From Bacteroidales bacterium (GTDB lineage Bacteria; Bacteroidota; Bacteroidia; Bacteroidales; PWNQ01): a stretch of 32,673 nucleotides of DNA. The position numbers and the translations under genes are program-made. The DNA lies in the NCBI GenBank assembly GCA_021738505.1, contig JAIPBW010000036.1:1-32673 (forward strand). Direction: 5' to 3'. The notes under the pieces are model-generated. The model made no database searches. It saw only the letters and a program-made list of their open reading frames with translations, and was not told the origin of the DNA. The number at the start of each line of letters is the position of its first letter. Within the stretch, counting starts at the first letter, position 1. Positions 1 to 8,042 of the stretch are shown here, piece after piece.

Positions 1-146
1 GATTGTACGAAAGTACGAAAGTGCGATGAAGTGATGATGTGATGATGTGCATGGAGCAGAGAGCATGGTGCATGGTGTGAAAATAGCCGAACTGCGAGCC
101 CTCCGGGCTGGTTGATTGAGTAATTAAGTTGATTAAGTGGAACATG
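1..146. repeat. Low-complexity degenerate repeats
   Basis: This stretch holds short imperfect repeats and no gene. GTACGAAA is repeated at the start, then GTGATGATG twice, then GCATGGTG twice. A small hairpin AGCCC-tcc-GGGCT lies near 97-109. From about 111 there is a run built on GTTGATTGAGT and GATTAAGTG. The same kind of run occurs in inverted orientation at 1072-1116, on the other side of the gene at 454-909. I read it as decayed intergenic repeat DNA of unknown origin. Confidence 0.5.
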
Positions 147-275
147 GTGTTTGCTGGGCGTATAAAATCCCCTTCCCTGACAGGGTTTGCAATGAACAAT
201 AAACTATAGTTATGAATAATTGCACCATCCTGTCAGGGATGAATGAAACAGATCGTTATCCTTTCCTGTTAGTGA

Positions 276-386
276 CCCAAATTCGTGAAACCCCAACACC
301 TCAGCCACTACATTCTCAGCGATGGCATCTACTGGCTGGAGCTGGATGCCGAACAGCGGAAGTACCGGAAGGAGATGAAGAAGTAA
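276..386 (+). pseudogene. Possible C-terminal remnant of an unrecognised protein
   Basis: An open stretch of 36 codons ends in TAA at 384-386. It reads like the tail of a real protein, with the segment HYILSDGIYWLELDAEQRKY followed by a basic end. Two stop codons (270-275) lie directly upstream in this frame and there is no start codon. The overlapping frame that begins with ATG at 212 gives a far less protein-like sequence. Two copies in opposite orientation of a short motif, CCCTGACAGGG at 176-186 and CCTGTCAGGGA at 230-240, lie just upstream. I do not recognise the family, and it may be chance. Confidence 0.22.
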
Positions 387-453
387 AGAATAGTATTATT
401 TCCGGGTTTTCAAACTGCCTATAGCAAGGTTGAGCATCCGGAGATAAATGGGC

Positions 454-909
454 TTATTGTAACCCGGCATTTTGGGATTTTACCATCTGATCCAGGATTA
501 TGCAGACATCTTCGATTACCTGAAGGCAAATTTTGTCCTTTTCTTTTTGCTGATTTTCTTCAAGGGGATTGTCTTTTGAAAAATCAATTTTAATGAGTTC
601 AGCGCAGTGGCTTGTGGAGTATTTCTCTTCAATAAGATTAATAAGCGTTTGGGAATATTGCTTTACGATATCTTTTGATATTACCGGATTATCAGGGTTG
701 TAAAGAGAAGCCCCCAAAACCATCAAAGCTCCGCTAATAGCTCCGCAGGTTTTTTGGGTGTCGGCAATCCCTCCGCCAAAAGCCGTGGCAATTTTTAAGC
801 TCTGTGAATCACCTATTTTTGTACGATCTGAATAAGCCGCAAAAACAGATTGAGCGCAATTATAACCCTGACCGAAATAATTCATTGCCGTTTGGGTATG
901 AGAATCCAT
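454..909 (-). CDS. C-GCAxxG-C-C family protein
   Basis: This 151-residue protein belongs to the C_GCAxxG_C_C family of small cysteine-rich proteins common in anaerobes. The conserved signature is present in order: NCAQSV (Cys18), a glycine-rich AFGGGIADT segment, TCGAISGAL (Cys55), HCAEL (Cys102), and two late cysteines (Cys128, Cys136). The family is often described as redox- or metal-associated, but its biochemical role is not settled. Length fits a complete gene and the ATG is clear. It stands alone on the minus strand. The sequence TAAATTTG (complement of 958-965) could be its -7 box, but I see no matching -33. Family assignment is firm; function is not. Confidence 0.9.
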   Translation of the reverse strand: MDSHTQTAMNYFGQGYNCAQSVFAAYSDRTKIGDSQSLKIATAFGGGIADTQKTCGAISGALMVLGASLYNPDNPVISKDIVKQYSQTLINLIEEKYSTSHCAELIKIDFSKDNPLEENQQKEKDKICLQVIEDVCIILDQMVKSQNAGLQ

Positions 910-1071
910 AGATATATGTATTTCGACGTTTGAAAGAATATTTTTTATTTAAAAAAACAAATTTAATCAATCCACGTGAATTTTGTTTTGCTTTGCTTCG
1001 TGCTATATTTTTCAAAGTTAAAATTCTTATTTTAAATTAACTTTGACACACTTTTTTGAACATTCTCACTT

Positions 1072-1116
1072 AATCACTCAATCTAACTCAATCAACTCAA
1101 TTAACTCAATCACTCC
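1072..1116. repeat. Five tandem ~9-bp units (AATCAACTC type)
   Basis: Five degenerate units follow each other: AATCACTC, AATCTAACTC, AATCAACTC, AATTAACTC and AATCACTCC. The open frame running through 1043-1225 is only a translation of these repeats (SINSINSI) and is not treated as a gene. A related run in inverted orientation lies at about 111-146. The rest of 910-1210 holds nothing else I can identify; CCCGATAGCTATCG at 1135-1148 is a short palindrome. Confidence 0.6.
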
Positions 1117-1210
1117 TTCCCTTCGTTCTCTAATCCCGATAGCTATCGTGACGCTAACGTCTCTGACGCCATTACTCTCGCAATATTTTCACTTATTATA
1201 CCAAAATAGA

Positions 1211-1240
1211 TTGTCTACAGCGTGAATAGTTTTATATTTG
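1211..1240 (+). promoter_or_regulatory. Bacteroidota-type promoter for the acetyltransferase gene
   Basis: TTG at 1211-1213 is followed, 19 bp later, by TATATTTG at 1233-1240. This matches the -33 TTG and -7 TAnnTTTG pattern of the main Bacteroidota sigma factor. It places transcription start near 1246, and therefore rules out the in-frame TTG at 1238 as the start codon of the next gene. Confidence 0.65.
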
Positions 1241-1264
1241 TATAATCAAAATAATGATTTTGCG

Positions 1265-2446
1265 ATGAAAATTCACACGGTAAAAGACAAGAAAGATGCA
1301 AAAAAATTCCTTGATACGGCAAGAGAATTATATAAGAACGATGATGTCTGGGTTTGTCCTTTGGATGATGAGATAGAAGCAGTTTTTGACCCGGAACAAA
1401 ACGTATTTTTTAATCACGGAGATGCTATCCGTTGGTATATGACTGATGATGAAGGAAATCTTACGGGCAGGATAGCAGCCTTTATCAATGAAAAAAAAGC
1501 ATATACTTTTGATCAGCCCACAGGTGGAATGGGTTTTTTTGAGTGTATTAATGATGAACAAGCGGCATTCAAACTCTTTGATCAGGCCAGAAACTGGCTT
1601 GAAGAAAGAGGTATGGAAGCTATGGACGGTCCCATCAATTTTGGGGAGAATGATAAGTTTTGGGGGTTATTAGTGGAAGGATTTACGCATCCGGGATATG
1701 GGATGCAGTATAATCATCCGTACTACAAGACGTTTTTTGAAAATTATGGGTTTAAGCCTTATTTTAATATGTTGACGAATCATCTGAGCATGGACGTAGG
1801 TTTAAAGCCAAGATTTTTAAAAATTGCCGAAAGGGTCGTTTCTAATAAGAAGTATCAGTTTGAACATTTTGATATTAAAAATAAAGACCGCTATATAAAA
1901 GCGTTGCTGGATGTTTATAATACAGCATGGCAATCCCATGAGAACTTTCAGCCAATGACTTTTGAGGAAGTAGATGAAGCTTTTAAAATAGCCAAACCTA
2001 TTATTGACCAGGAATTAGTATGGTTTGTTTTTAAAGACGGAGATCCGGCAGCTTTTTTGGTGATGTATCCCGATGTGAATATGATCCTCAAATATTTCAA
2101 TGGCAAAATGAATTTATGGAATAAAATTCGGTTTTGGTATATGAAAAAACGCCATTATATGACAAGGGCACGACTGGTTATAATGGGAGTTAAACCGAAA
2201 TACCAGGGATTAGGTCTTGAAAGTGGTATCTTTTATAATTTAAATGAAGTGATGAAACAAAGACCATGGATACGTGAACTGGAGCTGTCATGGGTTGGTG
2301 ATTTTAATCCCAAAATGTTGGCCGTACATAAAGCCGTGGGAGGCGTGCCTGCAAAAAAACATATTACCTACAGGAAGCTATTTAATAAAGATGAGCAACA
2401 ACGGTCTGCCATTATTTCGGAAGGAAAGAAAAAGAACAATGCCTAA
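1265..2446 (+). CDS. YghO-like GNAT-fold protein
   Basis: This protein of 393 residues resembles the Escherichia coli YghO group, large single-copy proteins with a divergent GNAT acetyltransferase fold that are often left as hypothetical. Recognisable parts are the N-terminal KKFLDTARELYKNDDVWVCP segment, a GRIAAFIN strand, the GPINFGENDKFWGLLVEGF block, and a C-terminal GVKPKYQGLGLESGIFYNL region that resembles the acetyl-CoA loop of GNAT enzymes. I chose ATG 1265. The frame is open nine codons further, to a TTG at 1238, but that codon lies inside the -7 box. The substrate is unknown. It is monocistronic and faces a convergent small gene. Confidence 0.8.
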   Translation: MKIHTVKDKKDAKKFLDTARELYKNDDVWVCPLDDEIEAVFDPEQNVFFNHGDAIRWYMTDDEGNLTGRIAAFINEKKAYTFDQPTGGMGFFECINDEQAAFKLFDQARNWLEERGMEAMDGPINFGENDKFWGLLVEGFTHPGYGMQYNHPYYKTFFENYGFKPYFNMLTNHLSMDVGLKPRFLKIAERVVSNKKYQFEHFDIKNKDRYIKALLDVYNTAWQSHENFQPMTFEEVDEAFKIAKPIIDQELVWFVFKDGDPAAFLVMYPDVNMILKYFNGKMNLWNKIRFWYMKKRHYMTRARLVIMGVKPKYQGLGLESGIFYNLNEVMKQRPWIRELELSWVGDFNPKMLAVHKAVGGVPAKKHITYRKLFNKDEQQRSAIISEGKKKNNA

Positions 2447-2451
2447 CAACC

Positions 2452-2706
2452 TTAAGAGATTTTATAAGGCGGATTATCGGAATATTCTCCAAGCAAATTG
2501 TTAATCCGTTGCAAGTAAATGCGTTCATCTTCAGGGGATAACTCTAATGCTTTGATTGCATTTTCAGCATCTTCCTCTATCCAGGGCAATAAGAATTTCG
2601 GGGAAGTATGTTCCGGATTATTGATGTCCAGCATAATATGCGTGACCTCATCGGCAAGGTTTTGAAAAATGGTATTTGCCTGTTTTATTTTTTCTTCATA
2701 TTCCAT
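2452..2706 (-). CDS. Small hypothetical protein
   Basis: This is an acidic helical protein of 84 residues that I do not recognise. It has no signal peptide, no cysteine and no membrane segment. A likely helix (EEDAENAIKALELSPEDERI) lies in its second half. ATG 2706 is preferred because GGGG sits about 7-10 bases upstream; an in-frame ATG at 2718 would add four residues (MGPI). The gene is convergent with the acetyltransferase gene, five bases apart. Codon use and composition look like its neighbours, so I regard it as probably real. Confidence 0.6.
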   Translation of the reverse strand: MEYEEKIKQANTIFQNLADEVTHIMLDINNPEHTSPKFLLPWIEEDAENAIKALELSPEDERIYLQRINNLLGEYSDNPPYKIS

Positions 2707-2907
2707 GATTGGCCCCATTCATAGTAAAGCTGTTACAAATTTAGTATAATATTTTTACTTCTGAAGGCTCACTGAATGATTTTTATTATTTTTATAGAAA
2801 CATTAAATAGTAGAAAACGGACTGCAAAGCTTAGCGAATGAAAAACACCTGCATTTTTAAGCTGTACTGTAAAATATCTCTTTATCAACAAAATATCGGT
2901 GCGTAAT

Positions 2908-4524
2908 ATGAGGCAGAAGTTAACTTGGGTTATTTTGATTATCGTTATGGTTGGAGCCCTTTTTCAAAATCTGGGAAAACTACCTTTAATTGATGATGAA
3001 GGACTGCGCGGTTTGGTAGCGCTGGATATGAAATTTCAGGGCGATTTGATTACGCCCACTACAGCAGGGGAATATTATTTTAATAAACCGCCCTTGTATA
3101 ACTGGATTATCCTCTTCTTTTTTAATTTATTTGGCAGTGCAAGTGAATTTGTTTTGCGGCTACCGATGGTCCTGTCCTTGCTGGGATTTACAGCTACAAT
3201 TTTTTTCTATTTGAAACGGCATTATAATAAAGAAACAGCTTTACTGACCGCCTTGTTTTTTCTCACCTCCGGTCGTATTTTGTTTTATGAATCTTTACAT
3301 GGATTGATTGATATTACCTTTTCATGGGTAATTTTTCTGCAAATCATTTGTTTGTATGAGTTCTTCCGAAGAAGGAAATACCGCGAGATGTTTCTTCTTA
3401 GTTATTTATTAGCTGCCGGGGGATTTATGTTAAAAGGTTTGCCCGTAGTACCATTTCAGGGGATAACCCTTTTGGTCGTACTTGTTATGAATAAATCCTT
3501 AAAAACATTTTTTAACCGGTGGCACTTTGCCGGGATCGGTTTATTTATAGTCTTGGTAGGTAGTTATTTCTATGCTTATTATTTGAAGAATCCGGGGATG
3601 TTAGATGATTTTTTGACAACCCTTTTTCTTCAAAGCGGCTCAAGAACTTTATTTGCCAATCCTATAGGAGAAGTTTTAGGACATTTAGTTGCATATCCGT
3701 TTGAGTTAATCTTTCATTTTCTGCCCTGGTCATTATTTGTGTTATTGTTGTTTAGCCGTTCCGTTAGAAAAGATATTCGTAAAGACCGGCGACAGTGGTT
3801 TTTTGTGATGGCATTCTTCTTTAATATTTTGGTTTATTGGTTGTCGCCAATTTCTTACCCAAGGTACATCTTAATGCTGGTTCCATTAGGACTGACACCA
3901 CTTGTAGACCAATTTGTGCGGCAGGAATATAAACTTGTGGAAAAAATCTCTTCCTGGTTTTTGTGGGTGATTTCAGGAGTCATCATCCTGGCCATTCCGG
4001 CAGTTATGATCTTTAATTTTCTGAAGGATTTTCAGAATGTTCCGGGCTTGCTTGTTAAGACAATCGGCATTATTTTAATCCTTACCGGGTTGATGTACAA
4101 ATATTTCAGAAACCCATCACTGCAAGTATACATTATTGTGCTGGTGATGCTTGTGGGCAGGATAGGTTATAATTCTATTGTTAGTATGGAACGCCATCAG
4201 AGTAATATGAATGTTGTGGTGGATGAATCGCGGAAAGTTGCTGAAATCTCGAAAGGACAGCCTTTGTATAGTTTTTTTGATCCGGAAATAAATACGATAG
4301 ATTATCACGGGAGAATAAAGCATAGATATACAGCGCACTTTTACCTTCAGCGTTTTAAGCAAGATCTGATACCCATTAGAACAACTTTTGAATCCAAAGG
4401 ATTCTATTTAATTACCCAAAAACATCTTGACAAATATGATGTTGATCTATATGCGAAATATGAATATCATCCCGGTTACAGATTAAAGTATCTGGTGAAA
4501 AAGAAACAAAAATTTGCATTTTAG
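2908..4524 (+). CDS. Membrane glycosyltransferase, GT39/ArnT-like (PMT_2 type)
   Basis: This is a polytopic membrane protein of 538 residues in the GT-C fold, similar to PMT_2/ArnT glycosyltransferases. These use lipid-linked sugar donors on the outer face of the inner membrane. Visible signatures are the first transmembrane helix followed by an acidic LIDDEG motif (Asp29-Glu31), which carries the catalytic acidic residue in this superfamily. Next come the periplasmic NKPPLYNW segment and many hydrophobic helices to about residue 440. A soluble C-terminal domain of roughly 100 residues follows. I chose ATG 2908; GTG at 2899 is in frame three codons earlier. The phosphatase gene begins 3 bp after its stop, so the two are probably co-transcribed. 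Donor and acceptor cannot be read from the sequence. Confidence 0.85.
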   Translation: MRQKLTWVILIIVMVGALFQNLGKLPLIDDEGLRGLVALDMKFQGDLITPTTAGEYYFNKPPLYNWIILFFFNLFGSASEFVLRLPMVLSLLGFTATIFFYLKRHYNKETALLTALFFLTSGRILFYESLHGLIDITFSWVIFLQIICLYEFFRRRKYREMFLLSYLLAAGGFMLKGLPVVPFQGITLLVVLVMNKSLKTFFNRWHFAGIGLFIVLVGSYFYAYYLKNPGMLDDFLTTLFLQSGSRTLFANPIGEVLGHLVAYPFELIFHFLPWSLFVLLLFSRSVRKDIRKDRRQWFFVMAFFFNILVYWLSPISYPRYILMLVPLGLTPLVDQFVRQEYKLVEKISSWFLWVISGVIILAIPAVMIFNFLKDFQNVPGLLVKTIGIILILTGLMYKYFRNPSLQVYIIVLVMLVGRIGYNSIVSMERHQSNMNVVVDESRKVAEISKGQPLYSFFDPEINTIDYHGRIKHRYTAHFYLQRFKQDLIPIRTTFESKGFYLITQKHLDKYDVDLYAKYEYHPGYRLKYLVKKKQKFAF

Positions 4525-4527
4525 TTT

Positions 4528-5223
4528 ATGAGTGATTTTGTTATAGGAGACATACACGGTTGTAGTAAGACAACACAAAAACTAGTAAAGGATGTTTTGC
4601 GCCCAGCACCTTCCGACAGATTGATATTTGTTGGCGATTATATTGATCGTGGTCCCGACAGTAGGGGTGTAATCGATTTTATACTGGAATTACAACAGTA
4701 TGCATCGTTTGAAGTTATTGCCCTTCGCGGGAATCATGAACAGATGTTACTCAATGCGATGAAAAATCCGGAAGAAATGGGTTTATGGTTGATGAATCAC
4801 GGAGACACTACACTGGCCAGCTATGGCTTGCAGATTAATTATGATAATCCCGCAGAAACTTTTACAGATTTCCCCAAAGAACATTATAAATTTTTAGAAC
4901 AAACCGCATTCTATTTCGAAGGGGAGAATTATATCGCTGTTCATGCCGGGTTTGACTTTAACAGAGCAGATTTTAAAGAAGATGTTCATTCCATGTTGTG
5001 GACGCGCGAGATGGTGCCGGATTTAACAAAAACAGATGGGAAAATTATTGTTCACGGACATACGCCATTTCCGTTGGATAGAATTGAAAATCAGATTATG
5101 AATAAAGATAAGGCGATTAACGTGGACAATGGATGTAAGTTTAAAGAGATGCCTGGTTTTGGCCATTTACTGGCTTATGAGCCTGCAAAACAAAAGCTTT
5201 TTATGCAGGCAAATGTAGATTAA
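4528..5223 (+). CDS. Calcineurin-like metallophosphoesterase (PrpA/ApaH-like Ser/Thr phosphatase)
   Basis: This 231-residue enzyme has the complete metal-binding set of the PPP-type metallophosphoesterases: GDIHG (7-11), GDYIDRG (36-42), RGNHE (67-71), HAG (139-141) and HGHTP (176-180). Such proteins are annotated as protein Ser/Thr phosphatases or diadenosine tetraphosphatases. The length fits the bacterial PrpA-like group rather than the longer ApaH, but the substrate remains open. It is cytoplasmic, with no signal peptide. It starts 3 bp after the GT39 gene, so expression is likely shared. Its stop codon overlaps that of the convergent wtpC gene. Confidence 0.88.
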   Translation: MSDFVIGDIHGCSKTTQKLVKDVLRPAPSDRLIFVGDYIDRGPDSRGVIDFILELQQYASFEVIALRGNHEQMLLNAMKNPEEMGLWLMNHGDTTLASYGLQINYDNPAETFTDFPKEHYKFLEQTAFYFEGENYIAVHAGFDFNRADFKEDVHSMLWTREMVPDLTKTDGKIIVHGHTPFPLDRIENQIMNKDKAINVDNGCKFKEMPGFGHLLAYEPAKQKLFMQANVD

Positions 5224-6179
5224 GACGTTAAAAATAAAATATCATGATAGTCAATACTTATTGTAGTTTGTTGACCATCATGGATACCATAATGATCTGC
5301 TTCCTGAATTTTAATTAGTCCTAAAGCACTTTCCAGCCACATCTGCCCCGAGGGTCTTTGGATTAATGTTCCTGTGATCTGGAGTTTTCCACTTTGTTTT
5401 CCGGGTTTAATGTTTTTTGAGTTAAAAGCGATGTAAGCATAAGCTGAAGGATTGTACTTTTCCGGAATTTCAAGTCCATTAAGAGGAAGGATATTTTCGT
5501 AATCCAGAAATGAGGCCGTGAAGTAATTACCGGGATTTTTTATTAGCTCACGAGGGCTGCAAAATTGAGTGAGTTCTCCGTTTTGCATTATCCCGGTTTT
5601 ATCAGCCAGGTTGATGGCTTCATGAACATCATGGGTGACATGGATGATTGTTTGGCCCTGTTGGTTTAGCCGGAAAAGAATACGGATTAGCTCATTTTTC
5701 ACCGGTTTATCCAAAGAAGTCAGCGGCTCATCCAATAGCAAAACATCCGGTTTGGTAGCTAAGGCGCGCGCCAGAGCAACACGCTGTTTCTCACCTCCTG
5801 ACAAGTGATAAATCTTTTTTGTTAAATGGTTTGTAATTGAAAACTGACTGGCTAAATCTTTAATGATCGCTTGTTTATTTTTGTCTCTGATGGCAAAACC
5901 TATGTTTTCTGCTACATTAAGATGAGGAAATAAGGCAAGTTCCTGGAACAATAAGGTGAAGGGTCTTTTGTCTGCAGAGTATTGTGTTAAATTCTTGTCG
6001 TTTAGGAGTATGTTTCCTCCCTTGGGTTTTCGATGACCTGCCAGTGTTTCCAGTAACATGGTTTTACCTGCTCCGGAAGGTCCGGCCAGAACAACATATT
6101 CCCCCGGAGCTATTGAAAAAGAGATGTTTTTTAGCCGGAAGCTATCCGTATGAACCGATATATTTTCAACTTTCAACAT
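5220..6179 (-). CDS. wtpC: Tungstate/molybdate ABC transporter ATP-binding protein
   Basis: This 319-residue ABC ATPase powers oxyanion import with the permease encoded just upstream. It shows Walker A GPSGAGKT (33-40), the Q-loop at Gln79, the signature LSGGE (126-130), Walker B LLLDE (147-151) and the H-loop at His183. A C-terminal domain of about 85 residues is TOBE/Mop-like in position and may bind oxyanion or regulate transport, although I cannot confirm the fold. I start it at ATG 6179; the open frame extends to a TTG at 6197. The chosen start overlaps the end of wtpB by 14 bp, typical of translational coupling. The wtp assignment rests mainly on the wtpA and wtpB sequences; modC or tupC are alternative labels. 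Confidence 0.85.
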   Translation of the reverse strand: MLKVENISVHTDSFRLKNISFSIAPGEYVVLAGPSGAGKTMLLETLAGHRKPKGGNILLNDKNLTQYSADKRPFTLLFQELALFPHLNVAENIGFAIRDKNKQAIIKDLASQFSITNHLTKKIYHLSGGEKQRVALARALATKPDVLLLDEPLTSLDKPVKNELIRILFRLNQQGQTIIHVTHDVHEAINLADKTGIMQNGELTQFCSPRELIKNPGNYFTASFLDYENILPLNGLEIPEKYNPSAYAYIAFNSKNIKPGKQSGKLQITGTLIQRPSGQMWLESALGLIKIQEADHYGIHDGQQTTISIDYHDILFLTS

Positions 6180-6951
6180 ATTTCTTTCGTGTTGCAAACC
6201 ATCGTAATAAAATGAAAACAGCTAATGCTATCAAAACAAATAAAGCGGCAATAGGACGGGCATGATCAAGACCGAAAGCGCCAAAACGTTCAAAGATCAA
6301 TGTTGGGATGGTTAATGGATGATAGGCAATGATCACAACAGCTCCAAATTCACTCATTCCCCGGGCAAACATCATGATCATTCCGTTTATTATGCTATGC
6401 CTGGCAAGCGGTAGCGATACTTTAAAAAATGTTCTTCCCGGAGAAAGGCCTAACGACATGGATGTCTTTTCATAGCTGACCGGGATCATCTCAAAGCCCT
6501 GCCGGGCTGCATTTATTAAAAAGGGAACGCTGACAAATGCCATTGCCATGGCGATACCTGCATGCGTACCTATAAATGAAAGTCCCAGGCTTTCGAGTGT
6601 GCTTCCTAAGGTCGTTTTGGGAGAAACAACTGTTAACAACGCAATGCCTGCTGCCGTGTGCGGGATAACCACAGGCAGGTCTATCATTCCCTGAATGAAA
6701 TTTTTGAGCATGAATTTTTTCCGTGCTAAAAGCCAGGCCAGCGGAATTCCGGGAACAGCAAACAAAACAGTTGCCATAAAGGCCATGGACAAGGTAGTCT
6801 TTATGGAACTTATCGTTTCACTATCCGAAGCAGCCCGTGTGTATTCACTTAAATCTGGCCCTAACAGCAAAGATACCAGGGGAGCAGCTAAAAACAACAG
6901 TACTACTCCTGATAAAACCATGAATATTTGTTGCTGTATGCCTCGCTTCAT
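6166..6951 (-). CDS. wtpB: Tungstate/molybdate ABC transporter permease
   Basis: This is an inner-membrane permease of 261 residues with about six hydrophobic helices. The motif LPVVIPHTAAGIALL is characteristic of the WtpB/ModB group. The cytoplasmic EAA loop, which docks on the ATPase, is seen in EKTSMSLGLSPGRTFFKVSL. A conserved GMSEFGAVVIIAYHP segment follows. It overlaps wtpC by 14 bp. The gap of 190 bp to wtpA is unusually long for such an operon and holds a possible internal promoter. It forms the transmembrane channel through which WtpA delivers oxyanions. Confidence 0.9.
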   Translation of the reverse strand: MKRGIQQQIFMVLSGVVLLFLAAPLVSLLLGPDLSEYTRAASDSETISSIKTTLSMAFMATVLFAVPGIPLAWLLARKKFMLKNFIQGMIDLPVVIPHTAAGIALLTVVSPKTTLGSTLESLGLSFIGTHAGIAMAMAFVSVPFLINAARQGFEMIPVSYEKTSMSLGLSPGRTFFKVSLPLARHSIINGMIMMFARGMSEFGAVVIIAYHPLTIPTLIFERFGAFGLDHARPIAALFVLIALAVFILLRWFATRKKYVES

Positions 6952-7026
6952 TTTACGTGAATTTTATGCTGTGTAATTCCCGCCTGTTGCCTATAGTTTT
7001 TGATAAGCAGTTTTATACAGGAAAAA

Positions 7027-7034
7027 CAAAGGTA
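7027..7034 (-). promoter_or_regulatory. Possible internal -7 box upstream of wtpB
   Basis: Read on the minus strand this is TACCTTTG, a match to the TAnnTTTG consensus, in the 190-bp gap between wtpA and wtpB. No TTG lies at the right distance upstream, so the call is weak. If real, wtpB-wtpC could be expressed apart from the kinase and the binding protein. Confidence 0.25.
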
Positions 7035-7142
7035 AACTTTTTTCTTGTTTCTGGCCTTGGATAGGGGAAAATTAAGGTCTGCATCCAATAACTTGTTAAA
7101 CCTGGTAATGGATTTCAAGGCGATTCTGTTAGAGAACTAATC

Positions 7143-8042
7143 TTATTGGATGATTTCTTTTCCTTTGGGGCTGTGAAGCAGGTCTAGAAATTTTCGTGCA
7201 TTATCCGGATTCGGAGCCTCTTTCAACAAGCAATATCCATAAACCATGGAATTACCTTTGATTTGAAGCGTGTCACCGGGTGAGCTTCCCCGGACATTAA
7301 CCTGTACCTTATTATACACATCCTGCAAAGAAACTTTTGAAAGATTAACGGTATCACTTAAAGCTATCCATTGTAAATTGTGTTGCCGCGCCACCGATTC
7401 ATAAATAAAAATATAATCTATGGTATGTGTTTCGAGCAATGCCAGTAAATCTGTTTCTTTTGGACGGATATATTTGTTGTCTTTGTTGCGGAGCTTGTTT
7501 ACAAAACTCTCAGACGACAAGTGTTTTTCCTGAAGCTTCATTGTCAGGATACTTCGATACCCACACGGGTCTATATCCGGATTGGAGCGGCCATATTTTA
7601 TTTCTTTATTTAACAGTATCTTAGGCCAGTTTTGCCTGTTGATAGAATCTCTGCCTTTTGATTTATTATGATAAGCCAGAACCATTTCATTGGTGGTGAA
7701 AGCTATGGCCGTATCGGTGTATTCAGGAATAAGAAATTCTTTGATAATACGAATATCAGCTGAAGCCATGATATCGGCTTTACGATTTAATTCCGTGATC
7801 TTTCTGGCACACGCTATGCTGCCTGCTGCTTCTAGTTTTACATCTATATCCGGATTTTGTTGCTCGTATAAGTCAGCCAGTTCCTGAAATGGAACACTTA
7901 AGCTTCCGGCATGAAAAATAATGAGCTCCTGATCATGATCAGAACAGGATGAAATGAAGCAAATAAATAACAATGCCGGTATTAGTTGTTTCGTTTTACT
8001 CAGCCAGTTGAAGGCGAACGGTTGTTCCTTTATTAATTTCAC
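7143..8042 (-). CDS. wtpA: Tungstate/molybdate-binding lipoprotein
   Basis: This 299-residue substrate-binding protein captures tungstate or molybdate outside the inner membrane. The mature part begins with FHAGSLSVPFQEL, the WtpA/ModA signature, followed by AAGSIACARKITEL, ADIMASADIRIIKEFLIPEY and FTTNEMVLAYHNKS; the SAD and NEM segments are closer to WtpA than to ModA. A lipoprotein signal (LLFICFISSC, Cys33) predicts lipid anchoring. The only available start is GTG 8042, which lies 47 bp inside the upstream kinase gene. Translation of the two is therefore probably coupled. Selectivity between tungstate and molybdate cannot be settled by reading. Confidence 0.9.
   Translation of the reverse strand: MKLIKEQPFAFNWLSKTKQLIPALLFICFISSCSDHDQELIIFHAGSLSVPFQELADLYEQQNPDIDVKLEAAGSIACARKITELNRKADIMASADIRIIKEFLIPEYTDTAIAFTTNEMVLAYHNKSKGRDSINRQNWPKILLNKEIKYGRSNPDIDPCGYRSILTMKLQEKHLSSESFVNKLRNKDNKYIRPKETDLLALLETHTIDYIFIYESVARQHNLQWIALSDTVNLSKVSLQDVYNKVQVNVRGSSPGDTLQIKGNSMVYGYCLLKEAPNPDNARKFLDLLHSPKGKEIIQ

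Noticed and set aside
212..424. 70-codon open frame starting with ATG
   Set aside because: Composition is not protein-like; the overlapping frame ending at 386 looks more like a gene remnant.
1043..1225. 60-codon open frame on the plus strand
   Set aside because: It is a translation of the 9-bp tandem repeats followed by low-complexity DNA, with no recognisable motif.
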